Assembly: GCA_947258715.1 (NCBI GenBank) | Contig: CAMYJH010000002.1 | Coordinates: 95,654 to 159,653 of the forward strand | Source of the DNA: an uncultured Gammaproteobacteria bacterium | Lineage (GTDB): Bacteria > Pseudomonadota > Gammaproteobacteria > HK1 | DNA: 64,000 nucleotides | Direction: 5' to 3' | Part shown: one piece after another, positions 14,670 through 22,802 of the stretch | Layout of the letters: each line of letters starts with the position of its first letter | How positions within the stretch are numbered: position 1 is the first letter of the stretch | Translations under genes and position numbers: made by a program | The notes under the pieces: model-generated | What the model was told of the DNA's origin: nothing | Seen by the model: only the letters and a program-made list of their open reading frames with translations | Database searches by the model: none

Positions 14670-16298
14670 TTGCCCCATGCGGTGACCGTTCTCGGTAGAC
14701 ATAGGCAGCGTTGCATCGGCTTTATCGCCGAGCAGAGCTTGCGCCCGGGGCGAACTGCGCCCTGTTCCCGACTCGCCCTTATGCTGCTGTTGCTGTCGTT
14801 CGCCGGCTTCGGGGACGCCTCGGAGCCCCAGCACGTGCTCGGCAGCGGGGTGCAGCTTCGCTGTCAACGGGCGGCCGAGACTCGCCTGGAATGCGATTAT
14901 CGTCTGCTGCGCTCGGCGGCCCTGGAGCAGGTATCCGCGCGCATGAACGACCACGCTCTGCCGGATCCCGGGTGGACGCCCTACGAGCAGCCCGAAGGCG
15001 TCAGCGCCATTCTCGTAATGGTGGACACCAGCGAACCGGGGCGCCGTCCGGCGATGGAGAAAATGAATCGGCACATCAGCGCGTTGCTCGATGCCGCCAA
15101 GCCCCATCACCGAATCGGCCTGGCCGCCTTCGACAGCGACCTCGCGCTGCTTGCCGCCATCGGCTCGAATCCCGACGCGATCCGCGCCAGCGCCGCGAAG
15201 CTGGCGGCGACCGGCACCACCACCGAGCTCTACCGCAACGCCCTTCAAGCCATCCGCGCGCTCGCCAGCACGCCGGCGCATCGCCGCGCGCTGCTGATCA
15301 TGTCCGACGGATTGGCGGAAGACCGGGCCTATTTTCATTACGACGTGGTGGCGGCCGCGCGCGCCGCCGGAGTGACAGTTTTCTCTATCGGCTACCCTTC
15401 CTCGGTGCCGCTTTCGGTGTGGCTGCAAAGCCTCAGGCGGCTGGCGGAAGAGACCGGCGGCCTTTATACCGACACCGGCCAGGAGTTCGAGCTGGGGCAA
15501 GATTTCATCCCTGATGCCCTCGCCTCCCTGGACCGCGGCGGCCGTTTGACGATGGATCTCAAAGCCGCCGCCGAGCTGGGGTTGAGCGGCGAACAGACGC
15601 TCGAGCTCGACTTTGCTCTCAGCGACGGACGCGCTTCGGCCACCCTGCAGGTTGAGCTGCCCCAAGGGGCTGCGGCTGAATCCGTGGTGAAAGTGGTGGA
15701 ATCGAGGGTACCCAGGCTGGTGGAAGCGACCACGGCAGTCGATCTGCCGGCGCGGACGGCGAGCGGCGCCAGCGCGGCAAAGGTAGAGGAAAAGTCTTCC
15801 ACAGCAGCTGCTTTAACCGGGCCCGCTCTGCCCAGCCCCGAAACGGTGTGGGGCTGGTATGTGCTCCTGCCGGGATCGCTTCTACTCGCGCTGGCGTTTT
15901 TTTTGCTTCTTGCTCTGAGAAAGCGGCACCTGACCGGGACCGGTCCAAGCAAGATCGCGCGCTCGCTGGCGTTCCTGGAGTCACAAGACGGCAGCAACCG
16001 GCGTCACGCGGTGACCAGCGCCGCCTATCGCATCGGGCGGCATTCGGACAACGATCTCCCCATCCTCGACACCTCCGTCTCGCGACAGCACGCAGAGATC
16101 CACCGCAGGCGCAACGGCAGCTTCACCATTACCGATCTGGATTCCATGAACGGCGTGTTCATCAATCAGAAGAAGATCGACTCGGTGACGCTCGCCGATG
16201 GCGATATCATCGAAATCGGTGACATGTCATTTCGTTTTCGAATGCGGCAGGACGCCGAGACCACTGGCGAAGTGACCGTCGCGCTGAGAACGGTTTAA
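14670..16298 (+). CDS. Membrane protein with extracytoplasmic VWA domain and cytoplasmic FHA domain
   Basis: 542 residues. After a signal-like hydrophobic stretch (residues ~35-50, LALMLLLLSFAGFGDAS) comes a von Willebrand A domain. Its MIDAS-like start is AILVMVDTSEPG (D-x-S, third residue not canonical S), with later RRALLIMSDG. A Thr/Ala-rich linker leads to one membrane helix near residue 395-412 (WYVLLPGSLLLALAFFLLLAL). The C-terminal ~110 residues form an FHA domain with RIGRHSDNDLPI, SVSRQHAEIHR and LDSMNGVFINQKKI. FHA domains bind phosphothreonine, so a Ser/Thr kinase partner is expected, but none is in the window. The start is uncertain: 14670 gives a long basic n-region. Downstream of fetAB with a 167-base gap. 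Confidence 0.75.
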   Translation: MPHAVTVLGRHRQRCIGFIAEQSLRPGRTAPCSRLALMLLLLSFAGFGDASEPQHVLGSGVQLRCQRAAETRLECDYRLLRSAALEQVSARMNDHALPDPGWTPYEQPEGVSAILVMVDTSEPGRRPAMEKMNRHISALLDAAKPHHRIGLAAFDSDLALLAAIGSNPDAIRASAAKLAATGTTTELYRNALQAIRALASTPAHRRALLIMSDGLAEDRAYFHYDVVAAARAAGVTVFSIGYPSSVPLSVWLQSLRRLAEETGGLYTDTGQEFELGQDFIPDALASLDRGGRLTMDLKAAAELGLSGEQTLELDFALSDGRASATLQVELPQGAAAESVVKVVESRVPRLVEATTAVDLPARTASGASAAKVEEKSSTAAALTGPALPSPETVWGWYVLLPGSLLLALAFFLLLALRKRHLTGTGPSKIARSLAFLESQDGSNRRHAVTSAAYRIGRHSDNDLPILDTSVSRQHAEIHRRRNGSFTITDLDSMNGVFINQKKIDSVTLADGDIIEIGDMSFRFRMRQDAETTGEVTVALRTV

Positions 16299-16382
16299 AC
16301 CCGTCAATCGTCTGCCGGATGCGGCAGGGCGACGATGAAGCCCTGTCTAGTCCGCCCCGAAACACGCTCGCGTCACGCGTGA

Positions 16383-16805
16383 TCAATAACAAGGCGGAAA
16401 CATGCACCTCTCGCTGAGGCGAAGAAGCTGGGCCGCGAACTCTGCAAACACAATCAGCGCGAACATCACCAGACCAATAGTGACCGCGTAGCGCATGCCG
16501 CGCGACGCCATTTGCCGGCTTCGCGGCAGGTACTTCACACCCAGCTTGTTGGCGTCCAGCTCGCCGCGGGTATCGAGCCTCTCCACCAAGCGGGAGAAGT
16601 GGCGCACCCATAACGGCACAATTTTTCCAAACATGTAGGCGACGAAAAACGGCTCCATTTGCTCGTCATCGGCGGACTCACCGTGCCAGCGGCGGTAGGC
16701 GAGATGAAACAGATCCCACTCGGTGATGTCGAGAATCGCCGCTGCTTGCAGCACGGTCCGAATGTCCGGATTCATGTTCTTCTCATCGAAATGCATATTG
16801 CTCAC
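16383..16805 (-). CDS. Hypothetical protein with C-terminal membrane segment
   Basis: 140 residues. The first ~95 are soluble and rich in charged and aromatic residues (TEWDLFHLAYRRWHG, FFVAYMFGKIVPLWVRHF). One membrane helix follows (GMRYAVTIGLVMFALIVFAEFAAQLL) near residues 103-128, with a short end containing two Cys. No family recognised. It is convergent with the VWA-FHA gene (84 bases between stops), and a TGACGCG heptad lies a few bases past its stop. Confidence 0.6.
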   Translation of the reverse strand: MSNMHFDEKNMNPDIRTVLQAAAILDITEWDLFHLAYRRWHGESADDEQMEPFFVAYMFGKIVPLWVRHFSRLVERLDTRGELDANKLGVKYLPRSRQMASRGMRYAVTIGLVMFALIVFAEFAAQLLRLSERCMFPPCY

Positions 16806-16938
16806 GACAGCTCGCCGGCGCGAGGCCGGCCGCCTAGGTGGCGAAGCTTATATTTCGACTGCGGATCACAAACAACGTTCAGCCGCGCGGCGTTGGACAG
16901 CTTGACGCGCTCGATTGAAGTATAACGCCCCAACCACT

Positions 16939-18264
16939 TCAGGCGTTCGGGGCCCATTGCAGCAGCAGCCCCTCCTCGCTCTCGGCGGACTGAAATCCCT
17001 CGCACACCCAGTGCCCGGCGACGGCGGCAAGCTCGCCGCGGATGAAAATCAATGGAACGCGGTCCCGCTCCCAGGGAGGCACGCCTCGGCGCTGAAAGCA
17101 GGCCTTGAGCGTGGACGAGCGAGACTGACCCGCCGGTCTGCAGCGCTCCCCGCCCCGGCGAAAGCGCACCTTGAGCTCGGTCTCTGCGCAAAGCGCGGCC
17201 TTGAGGCCGCGACCTTTCGCCGGCAAGGCGCTCAGTCGCCCCTGGGGTAACGCCAGGGCGCGTCGTCCGTCCCAGGCCACGACGCGGTCCGGCTCCGCCG
17301 GGGGCAGCGGCGGCATCACGTGAAGCATTCCCCGGTACCGGCGCACCTCCGCCCCGGACCAGGCCACCAGCGGCTCTGCGTCGGCCGCCGCGGCCACCAC
17401 TTCGTCGAGAATGCGGTCCAGCACCACTTTGGACGGCGGCGAAAAGCCGCATCCCTCGAGCCAGGCGCGAAGCGCCAGCCGTGCGACATCCGGGGTCAGG
17501 TGAGACAGCGCCTCTAAGCTCAAGGTGACTTCGCCTTCGGCTTCATTCAGCGCCCTGGCCCCCAGTTCCCGCGCAATGCGGGCAAGCGCCGCCTGATGTC
17601 CGGCGGCGCGGGCAATGGTGCGCGCTGCCGCCGGCCAGCGCTGTTGAATTCGCGGCATGATCTCGTGGCGCAGGTAGTTGCGGTCGTAGCGCAGCTCCCG
17701 GTTGCTGGGGTCTTGAATGAACTCGAGAGCATGACCTACGGCGTAATCGCGGATCGCGTCGCGGGGAACGTCCAGCAGCGGGCGCAGCAGGCGACCGGAA
17801 CCAAGCGCCGCCTCTGCCGGCATGGCGCTCAATCCCGCCGGCCCCGAGCCGCGCAGAAGCTGGAGCAAAAAAGTCTCCGCCTGGTCGTCCAGATGATGCG
17901 CCGTCAACAGCGCGTCGCCTTCCTGCAGCCGCTGCTCGAAGGCGGCGTAACGCGCCCGCCGGGCGGCGGCTTCCGGCCCTTCCTTGGCCTTAACCAGCCG
18001 GACTTCGACAATATCCAGCGCCACCCGGAGGTGGCGGCAGACGTGTTCACAGTGAATCGCCCATTGATCCGCATCGGGGTGTAGGCCGTGGTTGACATGG
18101 ATAGCGGAGAGCCTCTTCCACCCGTCGTGAGCAAGCGTTTGCCTGAGCGCGTGGAGCAACACGTGCGAGTCCATGCCCCCGCTGTAGGCGACCTTGATCT
18201 GCTGCTGTGCGGGAAGCGCCTCGAGGCAACGGCTGACCGCCTCGGTAACGGGGTCGGAAGACAT
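16939..18264 (-). CDS. tilS: tRNA(Ile)-lysidine synthase
   Basis: 441 residues from the ATG at 18264. The frame stays open to 18354, but that stretch runs into heptad repeat sequence. TilS converts C34 of tRNA-Ile(CAU) to lysidine using ATP and lysine, so AUA is read correctly; it is essential. The PP-loop SGGMDS is at residues 28-33, with NHGLHPDADQW and LLTAHHLDDQAETFLLQLLRGSG further on. A C-terminal substrate-binding domain follows, as in long gammaproteobacterial TilS. In many relatives tilS sits beside accA; here it is about 3 kb away, past ppsR and the GAF genes. Confidence 0.93.
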   Translation of the reverse strand: MSSDPVTEAVSRCLEALPAQQQIKVAYSGGMDSHVLLHALRQTLAHDGWKRLSAIHVNHGLHPDADQWAIHCEHVCRHLRVALDIVEVRLVKAKEGPEAAARRARYAAFEQRLQEGDALLTAHHLDDQAETFLLQLLRGSGPAGLSAMPAEAALGSGRLLRPLLDVPRDAIRDYAVGHALEFIQDPSNRELRYDRNYLRHEIMPRIQQRWPAAARTIARAAGHQAALARIARELGARALNEAEGEVTLSLEALSHLTPDVARLALRAWLEGCGFSPPSKVVLDRILDEVVAAAADAEPLVAWSGAEVRRYRGMLHVMPPLPPAEPDRVVAWDGRRALALPQGRLSALPAKGRGLKAALCAETELKVRFRRGGERCRPAGQSRSSTLKACFQRRGVPPWERDRVPLIFIRGELAAVAGHWVCEGFQSAESEEGLLLQWAPNA

Positions 18265-18278
18265 GGGCGGCTCGATCG

Positions 18279-18335
18279 TATGTCGTATTTCGTATGTCGG
18301 AATTTGGTGGACGGTAGACAGTAGACGGGAGATTG
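18279..18335 (+). repeat. Heptad repeat tract upstream of tilS
   Basis: Units TATGTCG, TATTTCG, TATGTCG, GAATTTG, GTGGACG, (G), TAGACAG, TAGACGG, GAGATTG. The 7-base period and the G at position 7 are kept, with one extra base. Fewer units carry a stop codon than in the other tracts. Confidence 0.6.
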
Positions 18336-18392
18336 AAGAGTACTTCGAACTCACTCCCGGTCGGCTGTCCAGCGTCTGCTTTTTGCCAACTC

Positions 18393-18434
18393 CGCGTCAC
18401 GCATCACGCTTTACGCATTACGCGTCACGCGTCA
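18393..18434 (-). repeat. Heptad repeat tract after ppsR
   Basis: Six minus-strand units in register: TGACGCG, TGACGCG, TAATGCG, TAAAGCG, TGATGCG, TGACGCG. The tract begins five bases past the ppsR stop codon, in the sense direction of ppsR. Confidence 0.8.
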
Positions 18435-18439
18435 CCAAT

Positions 18440-19258
18440 TTAATACAACCTTCGCTTCAGTCCCGTCCCCTGCAGGAGGCGGGACGCGATCTCCTCTATC
18501 GAAGTCGAGCTCGTGTCAAGGTAATTGATGTTGTTGGCGCGGAACAGCGACTCCACCTCGCGCACCTCGATGCGGCATTGGGCAATGGAGGCATAGCGGC
18601 TGTTGGGTCGGCGCTCGTTGCGGATCTGACGCAGCCGCTCTGCGTCGATAGTGAGACCGAACAGCCGATCACGGTAGGGCATCAGCACCCGCGGAAGTTT
18701 TCCGTCGTTCAAGTCTTCTTCCGTAATGGGATAGTTAGCCGCGCGAATTCCGAACCGCATGCCGAGGTAAATGCAGGTGGGCGTCTTACCCGATCGGGAA
18801 ACGCCGATAAGGATGATGTCGGCGTCGCCGTAATGACGCGTGCTGGCGCCATCGTCGTGACTGAGGGCAAAGTCCACCGCTTCAATTCGAATTTCGTAGC
18901 TGGCGCGATCGACGAGTCCGTGGGAGCGGCCGCGAACGTGGCTGGAGCCGCGGTTGAACTCTCGCTCCAATGGCCGAATAAATGCGCTGAATAGATCCAG
19001 CACCAGAGCGTCGCAGCGGTTGATGGCTTCACAAAGTTCGGAGCTGGTCAGGGTACTGAAGACAATGGGCCGCTGCCCGTCGCGCTCAGCGGCGCCGTTT
19101 ATCTGCCTCACGGCCTGCTCGGCTTTATCCACGTCGGCGACGAACGGCAGAGTGATCTGCCGGTACTCGATGGTGTCAAATTGCGTCAGCAGTGTGTGTC
19201 CCAGCGTCTCGGCGGTGATACCGGTGCTGTCGGATACGTAGAAAACGGTGCGTTGCAT
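18440..19258 (-). CDS. ppsR: Phosphoenolpyruvate synthase regulatory protein (PSRP, DUF299)
   Basis: 272 residues, full length for the family. It is a bifunctional ADP-dependent kinase and Pi-dependent pyrophosphorylase that switches PEP synthase off and on. The signature start VFYVSDSTGITAETLGHTLL is present, as is the P-loop-like IGVSRSGKTPT at about residues 151-161. The next segment, IRAANYPITEEDL, also matches. In most gammaproteobacteria it is divergent from ppsA, but no ppsA lies within the 430 bases upstream or anywhere in this window. Confidence 0.92.
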   Translation of the reverse strand: MQRTVFYVSDSTGITAETLGHTLLTQFDTIEYRQITLPFVADVDKAEQAVRQINGAAERDGQRPIVFSTLTSSELCEAINRCDALVLDLFSAFIRPLEREFNRGSSHVRGRSHGLVDRASYEIRIEAVDFALSHDDGASTRHYGDADIILIGVSRSGKTPTCIYLGMRFGIRAANYPITEEDLNDGKLPRVLMPYRDRLFGLTIDAERLRQIRNERRPNSRYASIAQCRIEVREVESLFRANNINYLDTSSTSIEEIASRLLQGTGLKRRLY

Positions 19259-19690
19259 GGGCTCTGGCGGGCTCGCGGCGTTGTCCGGTATTGTCTACCA
19301 TTTGTGTGAGAGGTGAAATCCGACCCCTTGTTGACAACCCCGGCTTGGCCCGAAAGCGCGTCACCGCGTTGCTGACAGGCATTGGGCAGCAACCAGGCCG
19401 GGAATGCGGATATGCGCACGAACACTCTATCTGCGGCCTGAACGGGTCAACCCAAGCAGCCGAAAGGCGTAGGATTGCCGCCCGCAGCGGGGACGCCGAA
19501 TGGCCACCATGAACGAGATTGTGCGGAGTGGCTAACGACTTCGCGTGCGGCTGCGTCCCCTCTCCCCTCGGATCGAGAGCAAGGGCGAGAGCGGGTGTTG
19601 AGCGATGAGGGCTTAGCGAAAGCGATGCCGAAACGCACCGAACCCAATCCTGGCGGTGCCGGTTAACAAAGCCACCAGGCGAAGTGGAAA
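19259..19690. other. Intergenic region upstream of ppsR and the GAF genes
   Basis: About 430 bases between divergent genes. Frames on both strands lack recognisable domains. The right half contains G/C-rich stretches around 19548-19590 of the CCCTCTCCCCTCGG kind, resembling dispersed palindromes. No tRNA and no confident promoter seen. Confidence 0.45.
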
Positions 19691-20341
19691 TTGGCAAACG
19701 TATCTAAAAACCAGCAGCCGCTCGACGCGACGCGGGAATGGCACACCAAGCTCGCCCAATTGCGCAAGGAGAACGACGCGCTGGAGGAAGAGGCTGCCGC
19801 TCTGCGCAGTTTTATCGGCGCCCTGATGGAGCTGACGGATGCGCTTCACTCACCCAGAAAAGAGTCCGAACTCCTCACGCTTTTCGAGTCCGTGCTCGAT
19901 AGTTCGATGCGCGCCATCGGCGCCAGTGCGGGCTCACTGTTGATCCCGGACGAGAGCAGCGGCGAATTGATTTTTGCCATTGTGCGCGGTGCGACGCCCA
20001 AAGAGCACCTTGTTGGCAAGCGGGTGCCGGCAGGGAAAGGCGTGGCGTCCTGGGTTTTCACTCACCGGCAGTCGGCTATCGTCAATAACGCTGCGGCCGA
20101 CGAGCGTTTTTATAAGGGTTTAGATGATCAGCTCAAGCATACGACCCAATCCATTCTGGCAGCGCCGCTCATCGGCGGAGGCCGCGTCATCGGCGTGGTG
20201 GAGATGATCAACAAAAAAAACGGTAAGCTGTTCAGCAACGGCAACCAGCGATTGCTAGCGGTGATGAGCAGATTTGCCGGGGAGCTCTTATTCAGCATCG
20301 TCAGAGACGTCGACCTGACACAATCGTTTAACATCTCCTAG
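19691..20341 (+). CDS. GAF-domain protein with N-terminal coiled coil, copy 1
   Basis: 216 residues starting at a TTG (19691), the first start in this frame. Residues ~15-45 are a Leu/Glu/Lys-rich coiled coil (KLAQLRKENDALEEEAAALR). The rest is one GAF domain: ASAGSLLIPDESSGELIF, then VPAGKGVASWVFTHRQSAIV, ADERFYKGLDDQ and ILAAPLIGGGRVIGVVEMIN. GAF domains bind small ligands or mediate dimerisation. There is no kinase, GGDEF or DNA-binding domain attached, so the output must pass through a partner. The next gene, 21 bases on, is a paralogue. Confidence 0.75.
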   Translation: MANVSKNQQPLDATREWHTKLAQLRKENDALEEEAAALRSFIGALMELTDALHSPRKESELLTLFESVLDSSMRAIGASAGSLLIPDESSGELIFAIVRGATPKEHLVGKRVPAGKGVASWVFTHRQSAIVNNAAADERFYKGLDDQLKHTTQSILAAPLIGGGRVIGVVEMINKKNGKLFSNGNQRLLAVMSRFAGELLFSIVRDVDLTQSFNIS

Positions 20342-20362
20342 CTGCGAGCGCAGTCGGGTCCG

Positions 20363-20995
20363 ATGGGCAAGAAACGGATGGATACGCGGCGAGAAGTGCC
20401 TAAGCTGGAGCAGGAAAACAAGCGCTTGCGCCATGAGGTCCTGGCGCTGCGACAATTTATCGACTCGATGCAAAATCTGGTCGAAGCGCTGGAGCAGCCC
20501 AAGCAAGAGTTCGAGATCATGGAGCTGCTTTCGCAGGTGCTCAAGAACGCGCTCGAAACCATCAGCGCCAAAGACGGTTCTCTTCTGGTTTTAGACGACG
20601 ATACTTGGGAGCTGGTTTTCGTCGTCACCCTCGGCGACCTGCCCAAAGATAATCTCGTCTGGCGGCGCCTGCCACCGGGTGCGGGCATCGGGGGATGGGT
20701 GGCGGAAAATCAGAAATCTGTGATTGTCAACGACGTGCAGTCAGACGAGCGTTTCTACCCAGCTATCGACGAGGAGTTCGGTTTCAAGACCCGCTCCATG
20801 CTCGCTGCGCCGGTGATTGGCGGCGGAAAGGTGCTGGGCGTGATCGAGGTGCTGAACAAGCACGACGGGCGGTTGTTCAATCACGACGACCAGACTCTGC
20901 TCACCCTCATGTGTCGCTTTTCGGGCGAGTTACTGACGTCAGTGATTCAGCAGAACGAGTCGAGCCTGAAGCAGACGACCAAGCCGAGGGAATAG
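20363..20995 (+). CDS. GAF-domain protein with N-terminal coiled coil, copy 2
   Basis: 210 residues with the same layout as the gene just upstream: a charged coiled coil (KLEQENKRLRHEVLALRQF) and then one GAF domain. The GAF domain shows AKDGSLLVLDDDTWELVF, PPGAGIGGWVAENQKSVIV, SDERFYPAIDEEFGF and MLAAPVIGGGKVLGVIEVLN. The two are clearly tandem duplicates that have diverged, mostly in the coiled coil and the ligand-facing loops. Probably co-transcribed. Function unknown; a ligand-sensing heterodimer is a reasonable guess. Confidence 0.77.
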   Translation: MGKKRMDTRREVPKLEQENKRLRHEVLALRQFIDSMQNLVEALEQPKQEFEIMELLSQVLKNALETISAKDGSLLVLDDDTWELVFVVTLGDLPKDNLVWRRLPPGAGIGGWVAENQKSVIVNDVQSDERFYPAIDEEFGFKTRSMLAAPVIGGGKVLGVIEVLNKHDGRLFNHDDQTLLTLMCRFSGELLTSVIQQNESSLKQTTKPRE

Positions 20996-21008
20996 CGGAA
21001 AAAACTTT

Positions 21009-21077
21009 ATAGGAGCGCGCTCGCGCGCGAACTCATTAAAGTCGCCTGGAAGGTTCGCCCGCAAGCGGGCTCTTACA
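21009..21077. repeat. Pair of REP-like palindromes (BIME-like)
   Basis: TAGGAGCGCGCTCGCGCGCGAAC (21010-21032 region) and its partner, ending GCCCGCAAGCGGGCTCTTAC, are REP-type hairpins in opposite orientation. They lie between two convergent genes, a usual place for such pairs. Confidence 0.65.
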
Positions 21078-21094
21078 ATATAAATTAAAAAGAT

Positions 21095-21115
21095 CGCGTC
21101 ACGCGTTACGCATCA
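21095..21115 (-). repeat. Heptad repeat tract after the DUF2203 gene
   Basis: Three minus-strand units: TGATGCG, TAACGCG, TGACGCG. Just before them the gene's own stop codon gives TAGTCGG, one base out of register. Confidence 0.7.
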
Positions 21116-21120
21116 CCCGA

Positions 21121-21540
21121 CTAAAATTCCGACACCGGCTTTCTGCCGTCGAATCCGCCCTCCAGCTCGTGCCAGAAATCGACCGACTTCTCGCCCAGTT
21201 TCCAGCACAGAAATACTTCGCGCCCATCCTTCTGCGCATACCAGTCGACCAGTCCGGAACCAATATCCTTGACGATGCAGCCCTCCCGGTGGAGCTCCTC
21301 GAGATCGGTTCGCAGGGCGTTCATCAGAGTACGCAGCTCCGCCAGATCCCGGGTCACTTCGGTATCGGCGTTCTGCGGTGAAATCTCAAAATCTTCTTCC
21401 TCGGGCGCGAAGCCAGCGTCCTCGAGGCGATCGTAGGCGGCGCGGATCTGGGCGTGAAGCTGCAGCATGCGGCCGAAGCGGGATTCCAGCTCCGGTATCA
21501 TTTGGTTGGCCTCAGAAACGGTAAAGTAGCGCCGGGTCAT
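21121..21540 (-). CDS. DUF2203-family protein
   Basis: 139 residues, soluble, mostly helical and acidic. The N-terminus ([20 protein letters not shown]) and the later [16 protein letters not shown] and [11 protein letters not shown] are typical of DUF2203 proteins. Their function is unknown. Its ATG overlaps the accA stop by four bases, so it is probably translationally coupled to accA, which is the only functional hint. Confidence 0.8.
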   Translation of the reverse strand: MTRRYFTVSEANQMIPELESRFGRMLQLHAQIRAAYDRLEDAGFAPEEEDFEISPQNADTEVTRDLAELRTLMNALRTDLEELHREGCIVKDIGSGLVDWYAQKDGREVFLCWKLGEKSVDFWHELEGGFDGRKPVSEF

Positions 21541-22502
21541 TCTTCGCCTTCGCGGTACTTTCCATACGCCATCAGGCGATCGTACCTGCGCGCGATCAGG
21601 GATTCCGGATCCAGACGGTAGAGTCGTTTCAGCTCCGAAAGCAGCACCCGCTTGACGCGCCGGGCGGTCTCGTCCACGTCCCTGTGCGCCCCGCCCAGCG
21701 GCTCCTCGATGACTTGCTCTATCAGCTCCAGCGCTTTAAGACGTCCTGAGGTGATACCCATGGCTTCCGCCGCGTCCGCCGCCTTTTTCGCGCTCTTCCA
21801 CAGAATGGATGCGCAGCCTTCCGGGGAGATCACGGAATAGGTGCTGTATTGGAGCATCAGTACGCTGTCGCCGACGCCGATGGCCAGGGCGCCGCCGGAT
21901 CCGCCCTCCCCGATCACGGTGCAGATGATGGGCGTCTTGAGCCGCGCCATCTCGAACAGATTGCGCGCGATGGCTTCGCTCTGTCCGCGTTCTTCGGCGC
22001 CGATGCCCGGATAAGCGCCCGGGGTGTCGATGAACGTGAGTATCGGTAGGCGAAACTTTTCCGCCATACGCATGATTCGAAGCGCTTTTCGATAACCTTC
22101 CGGGCGCGGCATGCCAAAGCTGCGCTCCACCTTCTCCCTCGTGTTGCGCCCTTTCTGGTGCCCGATGACCACCACCGGTCGCCCGTCGAGGCGGGCGAGA
22201 CCCGCGACGATGGCGGCGTCTTCGGCAAACGCGCGGTCGCCGTGCAATTCCTGAAAGTCGGTGAACAGCCGTTCGACGTAATCGAGCGTGTAGGGCCGCT
22301 GTGGATGCCTCGCCAGCTGCGAGATTTGCCACGCGTCGAGCTTGGAAAAAATCGAACGCGTGAGGTCGTCACTCTTTTGCTGCAGGTCTTCGATCTCGTC
22401 TCCGAGATTGAGCTCGGCGTTGGAACCGACCCGACGCAGCTCTTCGATCTTTGCCTGGAGTTCCGCAATCGGTTGTTCGAATTCGAGAAAATCGAGATTC
22501 AT
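21537..22502 (-). CDS. accA: Acetyl-CoA carboxylase carboxyltransferase subunit alpha
   Basis: 321 residues from the ATG at 22502, which gives the standard N-terminus [16 protein letters not shown]. The frame is open to 22565 without family resemblance. With AccD it transfers the carboxyl group from biotin to acetyl-CoA, the first step of fatty acid synthesis. Family segments include [55 protein letters not shown] and [15 protein letters not shown] (oxyanion region). It follows dnaE on the same strand, the usual gammaproteobacterial order. Confidence 0.96.
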   Translation of the reverse strand: MNLDFLEFEQPIAELQAKIEELRRVGSNAELNLGDEIEDLQQKSDDLTRSIFSKLDAWQISQLARHPQRPYTLDYVERLFTDFQELHGDRAFAEDAAIVAGLARLDGRPVVVIGHQKGRNTREKVERSFGMPRPEGYRKALRIMRMAEKFRLPILTFIDTPGAYPGIGAEERGQSEAIARNLFEMARLKTPIICTVIGEGGSGGALAIGVGDSVLMLQYSTYSVISPEGCASILWKSAKKAADAAEAMGITSGRLKALELIEQVIEEPLGGAHRDVDETARRVKRVLLSELKRLYRLDPESLIARRYDRLMAYGKYREGEE

Positions 22503-22713
22503 CCGTAAATCCTTCACTATCTGCTTCGAGGCCGCGACCGCCGATTCTGGTGTGGTTGCTATCATCGTAGTGCCTTTATGGGACCAGAAACCGTCATCCC
22601 AACAATGAGTGAATATAGAACAATTTCCCGCTTATACAGAGGCTTATTGAGGAGTTCTCTAAACCGCAGTCAAGCACGGTAATAAAGCGATCGTATATCT
22701 TATGGACAGTACG

Positions 22714-22734
22714 TAATAGGTAGTATGTAGTATG
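22714..22734 (+). repeat. Short heptad tract, plus orientation
   Basis: TAATAGG, TAGTATG, TAGTATG, again stop codon + NNN + G but with a different core from the TGATGCG tracts. It lies about 30 bases from a minus-orientation tract beyond the dnaE stop. Confidence 0.55.
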
Positions 22735-22767
22735 TGGGCAAGAAGCCCTTCGACTAATTTCAGTTCC

Positions 22768-22802
22768 CTAAATAATACGTACCGCATTCTACATACCGAT
22801 CA
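22768..22802 (-). repeat. Heptad tract starting at the dnaE stop codon
   Basis: Reading on from the TGA that ends dnaE: TGATCGG, TATGTAG, AATGCGG, TACGTAT, TATTTAG. The register and the terminal G are mostly kept, but the units are degenerate. Confidence 0.5.
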
